Part shown: positions 15,079-22,549 of the stretch, piece after piece | How positions within the stretch are numbered: position 1 is the stretch's first letter | How the letters are laid out: every line of letters starts with the position of its first letter | From: a virus | Strand: one strand, 5' to 3' | IMG/VR virus record: IMGVR_UViG_3300009103_000014 | Location: 1-64,000 of that record | DNA length: 64,000 nt | Notes under the pieces: model-generated | Databases searched by the model: none | Told to the model about the DNA's origin: nothing | The model's input: only the letters and a program-made list of their open reading frames with translations | Program-made: the position numbers and the translations under genes

Positions 15079-15795
15079 ATGAACAGAAGTAGCCATTTTG
15101 CAAATCTATCGGGTTTAGCATACGACAAATTTGACGATAAACTAACTAAAAAATTAAAAGATTTAAAATATACCACTATTAAATACGTTAGTAATAAAGG
15201 TGCCCAAGCAATATATCTATCAAATAAAGAAGAACAAGTAATCGCCTTTAGAGGCACTGAGCCAAAACAATTTAGCGATATTAAAGCTGATTTAAAAGCA
15301 TGGAAAATTAAGTCCAAAACAAGTGGACGAGTACATGATGGTTTCTATGACGAAGTAGAAAAAGTATGGCCTGAATTAATTAAATTAATAAAACCAAAAA
15401 ACTTGCCTTTATATATGTGTGGACATAGTTTAGGTGGTGCTATGGCTACAATAGCCGCTAGTAGACTTAAAACAGAAGCCTTATACACATTCGGTTCACC
15501 TAGAGTTGGTAATAAAAAATGGTTAGATCATGTAAATGTAACCCATTACAGATGGCGTAATAATAATGATTTAGTTACTAAAGTTCCTTTATGGCTCATG
15601 GGCTTTAGACATCATGGGCAATTAATGTATATTAACTATCATGGTAACTTGCGAAACGGATTGAGCACTTGGCAACTAATTAAAGATTGGTTCCGCGGAC
15701 ATTGTAAGGCTGTTAGTAAGTTTGAACTGTTTGATGGGTTAAGAGATCATAGTATAGCACGATATATTAAACGTACTAAAGAAAACTTGTATTAA
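15079..15795 (+). CDS. Class 3 lipase (alpha/beta hydrolase)
   Basis: A 238-residue member of the lipase_3 family, predicted to hydrolyse acylglycerol or phospholipid ester bonds. The nucleophile elbow is GHSLGG with S117. Likely triad partners are D164 (NNNDLV) and H223 (DHSIARY). Upstream FRGT (57-60) is the family's oxyanion-region motif. No signal peptide, so it acts in the cytoplasm, after lysis, or from within the virion. It is a lone plus-strand gene with its own late promoter inside a minus-strand late region. A membrane- or lysis-related role is inferred. Confidence 0.9.
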   Translation: MNRSSHFANLSGLAYDKFDDKLTKKLKDLKYTTIKYVSNKGAQAIYLSNKEEQVIAFRGTEPKQFSDIKADLKAWKIKSKTSGRVHDGFYDEVEKVWPELIKLIKPKNLPLYMCGHSLGGAMATIAASRLKTEALYTFGSPRVGNKKWLDHVNVTHYRWRNNNDLVTKVPLWLMGFRHHGQLMYINYHGNLRNGLSTWQLIKDWFRGHCKAVSKFELFDGLRDHSIARYIKRTKENLY

Positions 15796-15819
15796 TAGGG
15801 AAGAATTTTCGGAATTATT

Positions 15820-15981
15820 TTAGACTATTATAGCCCAAATAAACATTATCATTACTAAAATAAACAAAAACATTAATATTTTTACTACTCCAACACATAA
15901 ATCTGTAATAGCACCAGGAAAGTTTTTCTCGGCGTACATACAAACTAATATTGTTAATAATAATGCTATGAAAAATGACAT
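15820..15981 (-). CDS. 53-residue membrane protein (early)
   Basis: Short ORF: MSFFIALLLTILVCMYAE, a short polar loop (KNFPGAITD), then a second hydrophobic helix to the C-terminus. Two transmembrane segments are predicted. SD GGAGT lies 12 bases before the ATG and a good sigma70 promoter (16019-16046) about 40 bases upstream, so this looks like an early-expressed inner-membrane protein. The size and topology would also fit a small holin or a superinfection-type protein, but nothing specific identifies it. Confidence 0.7.
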   Translation of the reverse strand: MSFFIALLLTILVCMYAEKNFPGAITDLCVGVVKILMFLFILVMIMFIWAIIV

Positions 15982-16018
15982 TGTATATTTTTACTCCTTT
16001 TTTATTAACTATACTACT

Positions 16019-16046
16019 ATTATAGCATCTTTTGGATAGAAGTCAA
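16019..16046 (-). promoter_or_regulatory. sigma70-type early promoter for 53-residue gene
   Basis: TTGACT (16041-16046), 16-base spacer, TATAAT (16019-16024) on the minus strand, directly behind the terminator of the 249-residue gene. Confidence 0.75.
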
Positions 16047-16050
16047 CCAA

Positions 16051-16078
16051 GAAAATCCACAAGATGTTGTGGATTTTC
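16051..16078 (-). terminator. Strong hairpin after 249-residue gene
   Basis: Perfect 12-bp stem GAAAATCCACAA/TTGTGGATTTTC with a 4-base loop, two bases after the stop. The T-tract is imperfect (TTGGTTG). Confidence 0.7.
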
Positions 16079-16080
16079 GG

Positions 16081-16830
16081 TTATAAACGATACAATATCT
16101 TGTCAATTGTACCAGAAGTTAGTGTTCTAGAAAACCTAACGTGCGAATATACGCCATTCCAATTAATATAAACGTTATCTGCTTGGTCTGTGTACGTTTT
16201 TGTAGTAATTTCAAACCATTCATCTGTATCTAATTCACTTATAGCCGCCATACTGCCTTCAATTTTTAACGAACCTGTAAAGTTAGTAAAATATACTTGA
16301 GCTGTATGTAAAGCTGAATTTTGATTTAAATGAGGATAGGCTTGTACTGAAACTGGGTTAGTATCAGGTAATGTAATTTCTGACGACTTTCTAAATTCCG
16401 TATATGGTCCAGCAACAACTTCAATGTTACCCATAGCACCATACTGATCGTCGACATAAACAACACCTCTTTCGCCGCTAGTGTTATCTAAGATACTATA
16501 GTTTAGAAAATGTCCAGCTACAGCACTTAAATCACTTTCAGTAATATCAAATCGTACTTTACCTTTAGAAGCATTTATAATTGTACCAGTTTTACTGATA
16601 AGAGTTTGTGTTTTATCTTCATCTAAAACATTAAAGACAAATGTTTTGCCTGTAATATCGACAGCTTTCTGGTCAGTATTTTTCATTTCTATTACAATAG
16701 GGTTTTTAGCACCTTTGTAAACTTTTAAATTACGAGCATACATAGTCAAATTCCTGTTCGGTGTAGACCCAATAGTGGTATATACTACTGAGTGGTTTTG
16801 TTGTACTAAATAGGTTGTAGTCTTTAGCAT
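16081..16830 (-). CDS. Probable virion structural protein
   Basis: A 249-residue beta-rich protein. Residues 30-130 (MYARNLKVYKGAKNPIVIEM..., ITGKTFVFNVLDED) resemble the immunoglobulin/BppU-like N-terminal domains of baseplate or fibre proteins; the rest is a second beta domain. No signal peptide. A single late-promoter unit ended by a 12-bp hairpin, which fits an abundant structural product. Start ATG 16830 has AAAGGTAA upstream. The specific role is not determined. Confidence 0.7.
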   Translation of the reverse strand: MLKTTTYLVQQNHSVVYTTIGSTPNRNLTMYARNLKVYKGAKNPIVIEMKNTDQKAVDITGKTFVFNVLDEDKTQTLISKTGTIINASKGKVRFDITESDLSAVAGHFLNYSILDNTSGERGVVYVDDQYGAMGNIEVVAGPYTEFRKSSEITLPDTNPVSVQAYPHLNQNSALHTAQVYFTNFTGSLKIEGSMAAISELDTDEWFEITTKTYTDQADNVYINWNGVYSHVRFSRTLTSGTIDKILYRL

Positions 16831-16852
16831 TATAAAATTACCTTTATTACTA

Positions 16853-16859
16853 TATTTAT
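16853..16859 (-). promoter_or_regulatory. Late promoter element for 249-residue gene
   Basis: ATAAATA on the minus strand, 23-29 bases before the ATG at 16830. Confidence 0.6.
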
Positions 16860-16868
16860 GGAGCGAAC

Positions 16869-17240
16869 GTGAATAAATTTGAGAAGTTAAGAGAAAAATA
16901 TCCTTTTTTAAGCCACGTTAAATATGCTGGCAACGAGTTTATAGGAATAATTCAAAATTTTGACAAACATTGTTTAAGTATATACGATATCGAACGATTA
17001 AAAACTACAGATGAAAAAACATTATTTTTAGAGCTAGGTGATACTTGGTGGAATGAATCAAACAGAATGATTCCTATTAACATATTTCTAAAAAAAGACT
17101 TCCAATACTTTAAAATTTGCCTACAAACTTTTATATCTAAAGATTGTGAAATTATTAGCGGACCACAAGTAAGTTTAAAAAATATTAGTGAGAAACGTGT
17201 TAAGAAAAGAAGTATACAACTAGTTAAAAAAGCTACTTAG
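16869..17240 (+). CDS. Conserved T4-like marine-phage protein
   Basis: A 123-residue protein (MNKFEKLREKYPFLSHVKY start, GTG codon) with SD GGAG six bases upstream. The pattern YAGNEFIGIIQN, LFLELGDTWWNESNRMIPINIFLK and a basic C-terminus is one I associate with a widely conserved cyanophage/pelagiphage protein of unknown function. It lies on the plus strand between two minus-strand units, converging with the 17233-17949 gene, whose 3' end it overlaps by 8 bases. Confidence 0.8.
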   Translation: MNKFEKLREKYPFLSHVKYAGNEFIGIIQNFDKHCLSIYDIERLKTTDEKTLFLELGDTWWNESNRMIPINIFLKKDFQYFKICLQTFISKDCEIISGPQVSLKNISEKRVKKRSIQLVKKAT

Positions 17241-17949
17241 GTAATTCTAAAAAATCTTCATACTCTTGATAAGATATAAACTCTCCACCATACGTGTCTG
17301 GACTTATAACCTCAGATATAGCATCAATATTTTTTTGAGCCCATTCTAAATAATTAGTGTCAGCTCTAAATTTTAAATCATCAACATCAATTCTACTATT
17401 AGGAAATTTATTACTATAATATTTTTTAAACCTTTTTATAGTAGACTTTGTTCTTGTTAATGTATCTGTTCTGATATCAACATCACCTTTTACAATTATA
17501 CAAAGAGCCCAATGAAGAATCCAATAAGGATTAGTATAATCTAACCATTTCCAAACTGGTTCTCTAAATAAATTAAAATCAAAATGTGTATGGAACCACT
17601 TACTACTTTCTAAAACATTTCTTCTGCCAAGTCTTGGATTATCTCTATCAGGATTACCAGAACTAAACTTCCACTGATCTGTTGGATCAGTTTTGTTTAT
17701 AAATTCTTTTAATTCTTGTTCAGATGAAAAATTAAGTCTACATTCTTCAGACCATTCTTGATTAATTTCCTTTAAGGCTGTTGATGTTTTATATAACAAA
17801 TCATGAGCAGGGAAAGAATTTAAAGATTTATATCTGTTACTATCTAGTAATATTAATTTTTGACCATTTAGTATCGATGTAACGTATTCACCACCTGCTC
17901 CTGGGTGATATACTAATACTCGCTGATCATCTTTGAACCAATTGCTCAT
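17233..17949 (-). CDS. Sulfotransferase-like/unknown protein with N-terminal Gly-rich loop
   Basis: A 238-residue Trp/Tyr/Asp-rich protein. The N-terminus ([18 protein letters not shown]) has a strand-glycine-loop-helix pattern similar to the starts of two other proteins here (44978-45664 and 45658-46260), loosely reminiscent of P-loop sulfotransferases; no PAPS-binding residues can be assigned securely. It is coupled by an ATGA overlap to the ferredoxin gene. Function unknown. Confidence 0.65.
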   Translation of the reverse strand: MSNWFKDDQRVLVYHPGAGGEYVTSILNGQKLILLDSNRYKSLNSFPAHDLLYKTSTALKEINQEWSEECRLNFSSEQELKEFINKTDPTDQWKFSSGNPDRDNPRLGRRNVLESSKWFHTHFDFNLFREPVWKWLDYTNPYWILHWALCIIVKGDVDIRTDTLTRTKSTIKRFKKYYSNKFPNSRIDVDDLKFRADTNYLEWAQKNIDAISEVISPDTYGGEFISYQEYEDFLELPK

Positions 17950-18314
17950 TCATCACCTTTTCCTGGGGTAGGATCGAATAAATGTTTTTTACCTTCAGGA
18001 AAATTATCTGGGTGATATTCTTCTGCTTCTGGTAATGGTCCTCTATTTTTTGTTATAACTGGCCATTTGTGATCTTGAGAATATTCTGTATTGAAATTGA
18101 ACCAATGATCTAATACATCTTTTTTTGTAGGATCTGTATCCGGCCATATAGCATCAACTGGACATTCTGGTTCGCATACGCCACAATCAATACACTCGTC
18201 TGGGTTAATAACCAGCATATTTTCACCTTCGTAAAAACAGTCAACTGGACATACTTCAACACAATCTAAGTGTTTACATTTTATACATTTATCATCTACC
18301 AAATAAGTTGCCAT
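17946..18314 (-). CDS. fdxA: FdxA-type 7Fe ferredoxin
   Basis: A 122-residue small electron carrier closely resembling Azotobacter-type ferredoxin I and the FdxA of alphaproteobacteria. Cysteines at 10, 13, 18, 22 and 26, and at 41, 44, 47, 51 ([12 protein letters not shown]), match the arrangement that binds one 3Fe-4S and one 4Fe-4S cluster. A family-typical NTEY region follows, then a C-terminal extension ending in KGDE. ATG 18314 is chosen: AGGA upstream and two bases after the preceding stop. In a phage it would be an auxiliary metabolic gene, perhaps feeding electrons to a reductase or radical enzyme. The partner is unknown. Confidence 0.92.
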   Translation of the reverse strand: MATYLVDDKCIKCKHLDCVEVCPVDCFYEGENMLVINPDECIDCGVCEPECPVDAIWPDTDPTKKDVLDHWFNFNTEYSQDHKWPVITKNRGPLPEAEEYHPDNFPEGKKHLFDPTPGKGDE

Positions 18315-18316
18315 AC

Positions 18317-18481
18317 TTATATTCCTATGTTCTTCCAACTGTCGGACAAATTATAATTTTTTCTTTTCTTTTTTATTAACAATCGAATTCGATTTCGATT
18401 TTTACCAAAATAATAACCTGCTGAAAATGAAACAGCCATTACAGTTACTATTGCTGAAATATGCCATATCCAAAATATCAT
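18317..18481 (-). CDS. 54-residue single-pass membrane protein
   Basis: Short [25 protein letters not shown] forms one transmembrane helix, followed by a very basic segment ([15 protein letters not shown]) that should stay cytoplasmic. SD AAAGGAG and an ATG two bases after the upstream stop, with two bases to the ferredoxin start, so it is embedded in the operon. A membrane-anchored accessory to its neighbours is possible; no family recognised. Confidence 0.7.
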   Translation of the reverse strand: MIFWIWHISAIVTVMAVSFSAGYYFGKNRNRIRLLIKKKRKNYNLSDSWKNIGI

Positions 18482-18482
18482 G

Positions 18483-19058
18483 TTAATCTCCTTTCTCTTG
18501 TTCTTCTAATAAATTAATGTGTAATGCTACTAAATGAGCATAAGCAACAGCATGAGCTTTTTTAAAGTAATAACTACCATCCATAGGTTTTGTCCATACT
18601 GTATCTGCTATTTGTTTCCAGTGACTATTTCTTAAACTTGCTTTACCTGGTCTCATCACTGCTAAAAACATAGCCATTCTAACCATGCTATCAGGTTTTA
18701 GTTGTGTTAGTAATTCAAAATGATTATTCACGTGTATTACTTTTTCACAAAATTCTTTATCTGTCCATAAACGTTGCCAGTTAGGTTCTTTAGCAAGTAG
18801 TGTATTCATATGTTCTTCGTCTTTAATGCCTTGGTACACATTTACATTTAAAAAGTCTACTTTAAAGTATCCTCTTTCTTCTGCTGTTTCATAATCAATA
18901 CTAGCTTGTCCTGTTGCTGGGTTTAATGGTATATCAATAAAGTAAGCACCAGTATTGTGCTTTTTACCATCTTCCAACGTTGCTGGAATATGTTTAATCT
19001 TATCTAATATTAAATCTCTATTAGCAAAATCTATATCAATGTCTGGTAACTTTTTCAT
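18483..19058 (-). CDS. Miniature DnaE-like (C-family polymerase palm) protein
   Basis: A 191-residue protein carrying the order of signature motifs of bacterial DNA polymerase III alpha: PDIDIDF (5-11, D6 and D8 equivalent to the catalytic D-x-D), YFKVDFLNV (64-72, D68 equivalent to the third catalytic aspartate), a MRPGKA motif (135-140) and KKAHAVAYA (166-174), like the KSHAAAYA motif. PHP, most of the fingers, the tau- and clamp-binding regions are absent. Similar short proteins occur in T4-like marine phages. Activity is uncertain: it may be a structural remnant, a regulator or a minimal enzyme. ATG 19058 is chosen for its ATGA overlap with the upstream gene. Confidence 0.75.
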   Translation of the reverse strand: MKKLPDIDIDFANRDLILDKIKHIPATLEDGKKHNTGAYFIDIPLNPATGQASIDYETAEERGYFKVDFLNVNVYQGIKDEEHMNTLLAKEPNWQRLWTDKEFCEKVIHVNNHFELLTQLKPDSMVRMAMFLAVMRPGKASLRNSHWKQIADTVWTKPMDGSYYFKKAHAVAYAHLVALHINLLEEQEKGD

Positions 19059-19339
19059 AAATTTAAAATCAATGTTATTAAAGCAATAACGTTCATTAGT
19101 GTAAACCAACTACACAAAAATATTACCATTGCCGCCTTTCTAATTACTGAACTAACTACACCTAATGCTGACCCAACCATATACATTGGAACAAATATCC
19201 ACATAGCTGGGTCTAATACTGTAAATGTTAATACAGCACTTGCTCCAACTAATAATATAGTTTCAACAACTTCACACCAAAAAGCCAATGGACTTAACTG
19301 ATACGACTCTTTAAAAAATCCTACAACTTTTTGATACAT
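19055..19339 (-). CDS. Small inner-membrane protein
   Basis: A 94-residue protein with about three transmembrane helices (residues 20-45, 48-65, 70-94) and a short cytoplasmic N-terminus (MYQKVVGFFKESYQLSPLAF). The helix pattern and WCEVVETILLVG segment are seen in small conserved marine-phage membrane proteins. Function unknown. TAATG junction upstream and ATGA overlap downstream place it in the operon 17233-21049. Confidence 0.75.
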   Translation of the reverse strand: MYQKVVGFFKESYQLSPLAFWCEVVETILLVGASAVLTFTVLDPAMWIFVPMYMVGSALGVVSSVIRKAAMVIFLCSWFTLMNVIALITLILNL

Positions 19340-20079
19340 TAAAATCCTACTTCTTTCAACGTTTCTTTAACTATTTTAGATTCTTTATTATACTTGATAA
19401 AATATTGTCTCCAATAATCCGGATCAATGTATTCATAAACTAATTCTAATTGTTCTTGATTAAGTTTACTTAAAAATTCTTTACCTGTTTCTGTATTAAA
19501 AACAACCCAACAACTAATACGACCATTAATAATATCTTGACAAATTTTATTTTTACTATTAGCAAAGAAATAACTTTTAGATAAAACATTTTCACCAGCA
19601 CTATCAGACCAATCATCCATTGTAGTTAAACTTCTAGACAAAGCATCTTCCCAATGTTCTGTTTTAAGATATCCTGATAGCCAGTCTAAATAATATTGTT
19701 CTTTACACCAATAGTCTAATTTAAACTTGCTTTTAATTACATATTCAATATATCGTTTCGTGTTTATAACTTTATAATCAATTAAAAATCTACCAAACTT
19801 TACAAAAGCATTATAATAATTGCTTTTAACAAAATCAGCATACGTTAATTTTCTACCTGAATTTGGTTGTGTATCTTTAAAAAATATTAGATATGCTTGT
19901 TGACCTAATTGTACATTTTTATCATATTGTTGTTCCCAACGTCTTTTAGACTCACACATATGAGCTAATAATGTTGTTTCTTTTACAAAACTTCTATGAC
20001 AATACTTACAACTATATTTCTTGGGAGATTTGTAATTTTCTTGTGCTTGTTTTACTATCTCGGTCATTTCTACATTCAC
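19339..20079 (-). CDS. C2H2 zinc-finger protein
   Basis: A 246-residue protein with one classical zinc finger near the N-terminus (YSCKYCHRSFVKETTLLAH, then C within MCESKRR; ligands C24, C27, H40 and probably C42). A conserved helical domain with many aromatic residues follows. Such proteins recur in T4-like marine phages beside replication genes. A DNA- or RNA-binding regulatory or replication role is inferred. The start is GTG 20079, overlapping the preceding stop (GTGA). Confidence 0.8.
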   Translation of the reverse strand: MNVEMTEIVKQAQENYKSPKKYSCKYCHRSFVKETTLLAHMCESKRRWEQQYDKNVQLGQQAYLIFFKDTQPNSGRKLTYADFVKSNYYNAFVKFGRFLIDYKVINTKRYIEYVIKSKFKLDYWCKEQYYLDWLSGYLKTEHWEDALSRSLTTMDDWSDSAGENVLSKSYFFANSKNKICQDIINGRISCWVVFNTETGKEFLSKLNQEQLELVYEYIDPDYWRQYFIKYNKESKIVKETLKEVGF

Positions 20080-20552
20080 TTGATCTCGGCCTTTATATCA
20101 GAGTCTTGCCATCCTAACAAAACTAGTTGTTCCTTGAGTTCTTTTTTAGTTACAATACTTGACAACAGTTGAACGTCATCTTCTTTCATATTAGGATATA
20201 TTTTCCTAATAGTTTTATCAAATCCAGTTTTACTTGACTTATCTTTTTTCTTATGAGGAATCCACTCATGAAAATGTGTTCCCATTTGTGGACTAATTGT
20301 AGTTAATAACAACCAATGTAATTTAGGATGTTTACTAGTACTTATATCAAAGAAATTCTTGTTGGTTCTTTCGTTAGTCGCTCTTAAATACCATTGCTGT
20401 AAAAGTTCCTCGCCCTTAACAGACGAAGAATATCTATTATATAAGAAAGGTGAAAATGCTTTCTTTTCTTCTACTGAAAGTCTATCCCAGAACTTTCTAT
20501 CTTTTTTATCGATAGCTGGAAGAACTTTGTTTAATGGTAAATTTACCCCCAT
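20076..20552 (-). CDS. Conserved phage protein, possibly clamp-loader small subunit-like (gp62)
   Basis: A 158-residue helical, basic protein (KFWDRLSVEEKKAFSPFLYNRY and EWIPHKKKDK segments). The DR-L-x-EE-KK-x-F-S-P/T pattern with a QQWYLRATNERTN core is shared by a conserved protein of T4-like marine phages sometimes annotated near the sliding-clamp genes. I cannot confirm a gp62 relationship from motifs. It overlaps the upstream 168-residue gene by 10 bases with SD GGAAAAG. Confidence 0.55.
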   Translation of the reverse strand: MGVNLPLNKVLPAIDKKDRKFWDRLSVEEKKAFSPFLYNRYSSSVKGEELLQQWYLRATNERTNKNFFDISTSKHPKLHWLLLTTISPQMGTHFHEWIPHKKKDKSSKTGFDKTIRKIYPNMKEDDVQLLSSIVTKKELKEQLVLLGWQDSDIKAEIK

Positions 20553-21049
20553 GCTTTTCCTACGTCTACAATTTCATTATTTCTTGTAACCTCTTTAACA
20601 AAAAAGGCACACTTAGGTTTATCACCTTCATGTAATGGTACTGCTAATAATTGACCTGCTTTTAATTTTGGAAAGAACCATCTTACTTCTTGATACACGT
20701 CTACTATCTCAACAGGATAAAAGTCTGGTTTAAAATCAGATAACTGATTAAACACAAACGCCTTAAATCCTCTATCGTTAATACTTGTTAATGACAATAC
20801 TTCTAAATCACCGTGGTCTTCTTCACCTATAAGCATACACCAATCTAATGGCATTTTAATTTGATGTTTACCTATCTTAAGAACTAAAGCAGGGCTATTA
20901 AAACTTTCTAAAAATATAAGTGGTATAAAAAAATAATCCGGGTTTTCTGGGTCCGAATTATCTAATACGCCAAATCTCATATCTTCTACTTCATCAGGTA
21001 CCTCGGTCATCGGAAAGCATTTGTTGTCCAATGTTAATATTTGACTCAT
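20543..21049 (-). CDS. Conserved marine-phage protein downstream of uvsW
   Basis: A 168-residue beta-rich acidic protein, without signal or membrane segment (MPLDWCMLIGEEDHGDLEVL; EVRWFFPKLKAGQLLAVPL). The pattern matches an uncharacterised protein conserved in T4-like marine phages next to replication genes. It is the first gene of a unit driven by a good sigma70 promoter (21074-21102), so expressed early or middle. SD AAAGGA before the ATG. Confidence 0.75.
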   Translation of the reverse strand: MSQILTLDNKCFPMTEVPDEVEDMRFGVLDNSDPENPDYFFIPLIFLESFNSPALVLKIGKHQIKMPLDWCMLIGEEDHGDLEVLSLTSINDRGFKAFVFNQLSDFKPDFYPVEIVDVYQEVRWFFPKLKAGQLLAVPLHEGDKPKCAFFVKEVTRNNEIVDVGKAWG

Positions 21050-21073
21050 TTTTTATCCTTTTATAATATGTGT

Positions 21074-21102
21074 AGTATAGCATCATTTAGCCTCCCAGTC
21101 AA
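21074..21102 (-). promoter_or_regulatory. sigma70-type promoter for 21049-17233 unit
   Basis: TTGACT (21097-21102), 17-base spacer, TATACT (21074-21079) on the minus strand. The -35 lies inside the last codons of uvsW. Confidence 0.75.
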
Positions 21103-22549
21103 CTTTTTCTACCTGGAATGGGTAATTAGCTTCTTTATAAAACTTCTTTCTTTTAGTTAAATGTCTTTTAGCAAACTTACAGGTGCTAGTGATATCCCAA
21201 ATTTGAACAAAATCTTTATCATCTGCTTTTCTAATACCACGTCCGATGCTTTGAATTACCCTAACAAAAGACTTGCCTGGTTCAAGCAAAATTAAATTAA
21301 ATATTCTTGGAATATTAATTCCTACTGAAGCTACACCATAAGTTGCTACAATAATTTTATCTGTAGCATCTGCTACTTCGTCGTAATGTTCTTTTCTATC
21401 ATCACCTTTTGTACTACCCGATATGAATACTGCTTTATCACCAATCATTTCTGTTAAATCTTTACCAGCACTAATTCTATCTACCAATATAAGTGTATTG
21501 CCTGACTCTGCTATTTTAGTAAACAATCGAGACAAATATTCTATTCTACTAGAATTTGTTAACAAGTATTTAAGCTCTTGCTGATAGCCTCCATAATCAC
21601 CATAGTCTTGTAATTGTACAACATTAACGTGACAATTGGCTAATACACCCTGAGCTTGTAATTCACTTGCCGGTATTTTTGCTGTTACCTCACCTAAACT
21701 TACTTGTAAACTTTTCCATTCAAAATTTTCTTTAGGTATAGTTCCTGTTAATCCCCAACGTATTGGTACGTGAGCAAAGACTCCTGTTAATAACTGCTTT
21801 AATACATCTGCCTTAGCCATATGTACTTCATCAACCATAACACAAACAACATCTTCTATAAACTCTTCTATAGGAATTAATGCCTCACTATTTTTTGTTT
21901 TCTTTAACAATATATTTAAACTTTGCCAAGTACAAATGGTATGTGTTTTACCAAACTCTTTTCTATCACCAAAAAATACACCAACATCAAGACCCATATT
22001 AAGATAGTCTTCTTCTGTTTGTGTTACTAATGATTTATTAGGTACAATTACAATACTTCTACCATATGGTTCTACCTTTTGACTTAATACAGCCGTTATT
22101 AAAGTCTTACCAGCACCAGTGGCTATTTCTTGTATGCTTTGTGGATTTTCTAAAAACTTATTAATGGTGTCTACTTGGTAATCACGTAATTTAATTGCTT
22201 CACCGACCATTAAATGTTTTTCAGGCCAAGTAATATTACTATAAGAATCTTCTTTAACTTTTTCAAATTGAAAATTAGTTTTATATTGGCGTTTGTCATC
22301 TAGCTCAATTTCATAACCGAGTTCTTCTAATACAGGAATAATTTCTGGTAACAAATTAGTATAGGTGGAACCACCCAGCTGAAAAAATGCTATCTTACCG
22401 TCCCAGCGACCTAATCTTACTGCTGGAAGATATCTAGCATACGGAACTTCATATTTAAAACGATTTGATAATTTTTTACGAGCATTAAGATCTAATCCTT
22501 CAAATTTAATGTTAACTTCATCCTTTATATGTAATATACATTTGCTCAT
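21083..22549 (-). CDS. uvsW: UvsW-type SF2 helicase
   Basis: A 488-residue ATP-dependent RNA-DNA/DNA-DNA helicase which in T4 unwinds R-loops and branched intermediates and switches replication from origin- to recombination-dependent. Motifs: QTD-like region near LRDYQVDTI (121-129), Walker A ATGAGKT (143-149), DEVH (240-243), LTGT (267-270), and C-terminal QSIGRGIRK. The N-terminal 100 residues form the UvsW-specific domain. Overlaps the preceding HARP-like gene as TAATG. Confidence 0.95.
   Translation of the reverse strand: MSKCILHIKDEVNIKFEGLDLNARKKLSNRFKYEVPYARYLPAVRLGRWDGKIAFFQLGGSTYTNLLPEIIPVLEELGYEIELDDKRQYKTNFQFEKVKEDSYSNITWPEKHLMVGEAIKLRDYQVDTINKFLENPQSIQEIATGAGKTLITAVLSQKVEPYGRSIVIVPNKSLVTQTEEDYLNMGLDVGVFFGDRKEFGKTHTICTWQSLNILLKKTKNSEALIPIEEFIEDVVCVMVDEVHMAKADVLKQLLTGVFAHVPIRWGLTGTIPKENFEWKSLQVSLGEVTAKIPASELQAQGVLANCHVNVVQLQDYGDYGGYQQELKYLLTNSSRIEYLSRLFTKIAESGNTLILVDRISAGKDLTEMIGDKAVFISGSTKGDDRKEHYDEVADATDKIIVATYGVASVGINIPRIFNLILLEPGKSFVRVIQSIGRGIRKADDKDFVQIWDITSTCKFAKRHLTKRKKFYKEANYPFQVEKVDWEAK

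Noticed and set aside
16853-16868. Possible plus-strand late promoter for 16869-17240
   Set aside because: The ATAAATA there reads on the minus strand, facing the 249-residue gene; no plus-strand copy was found in the gap.
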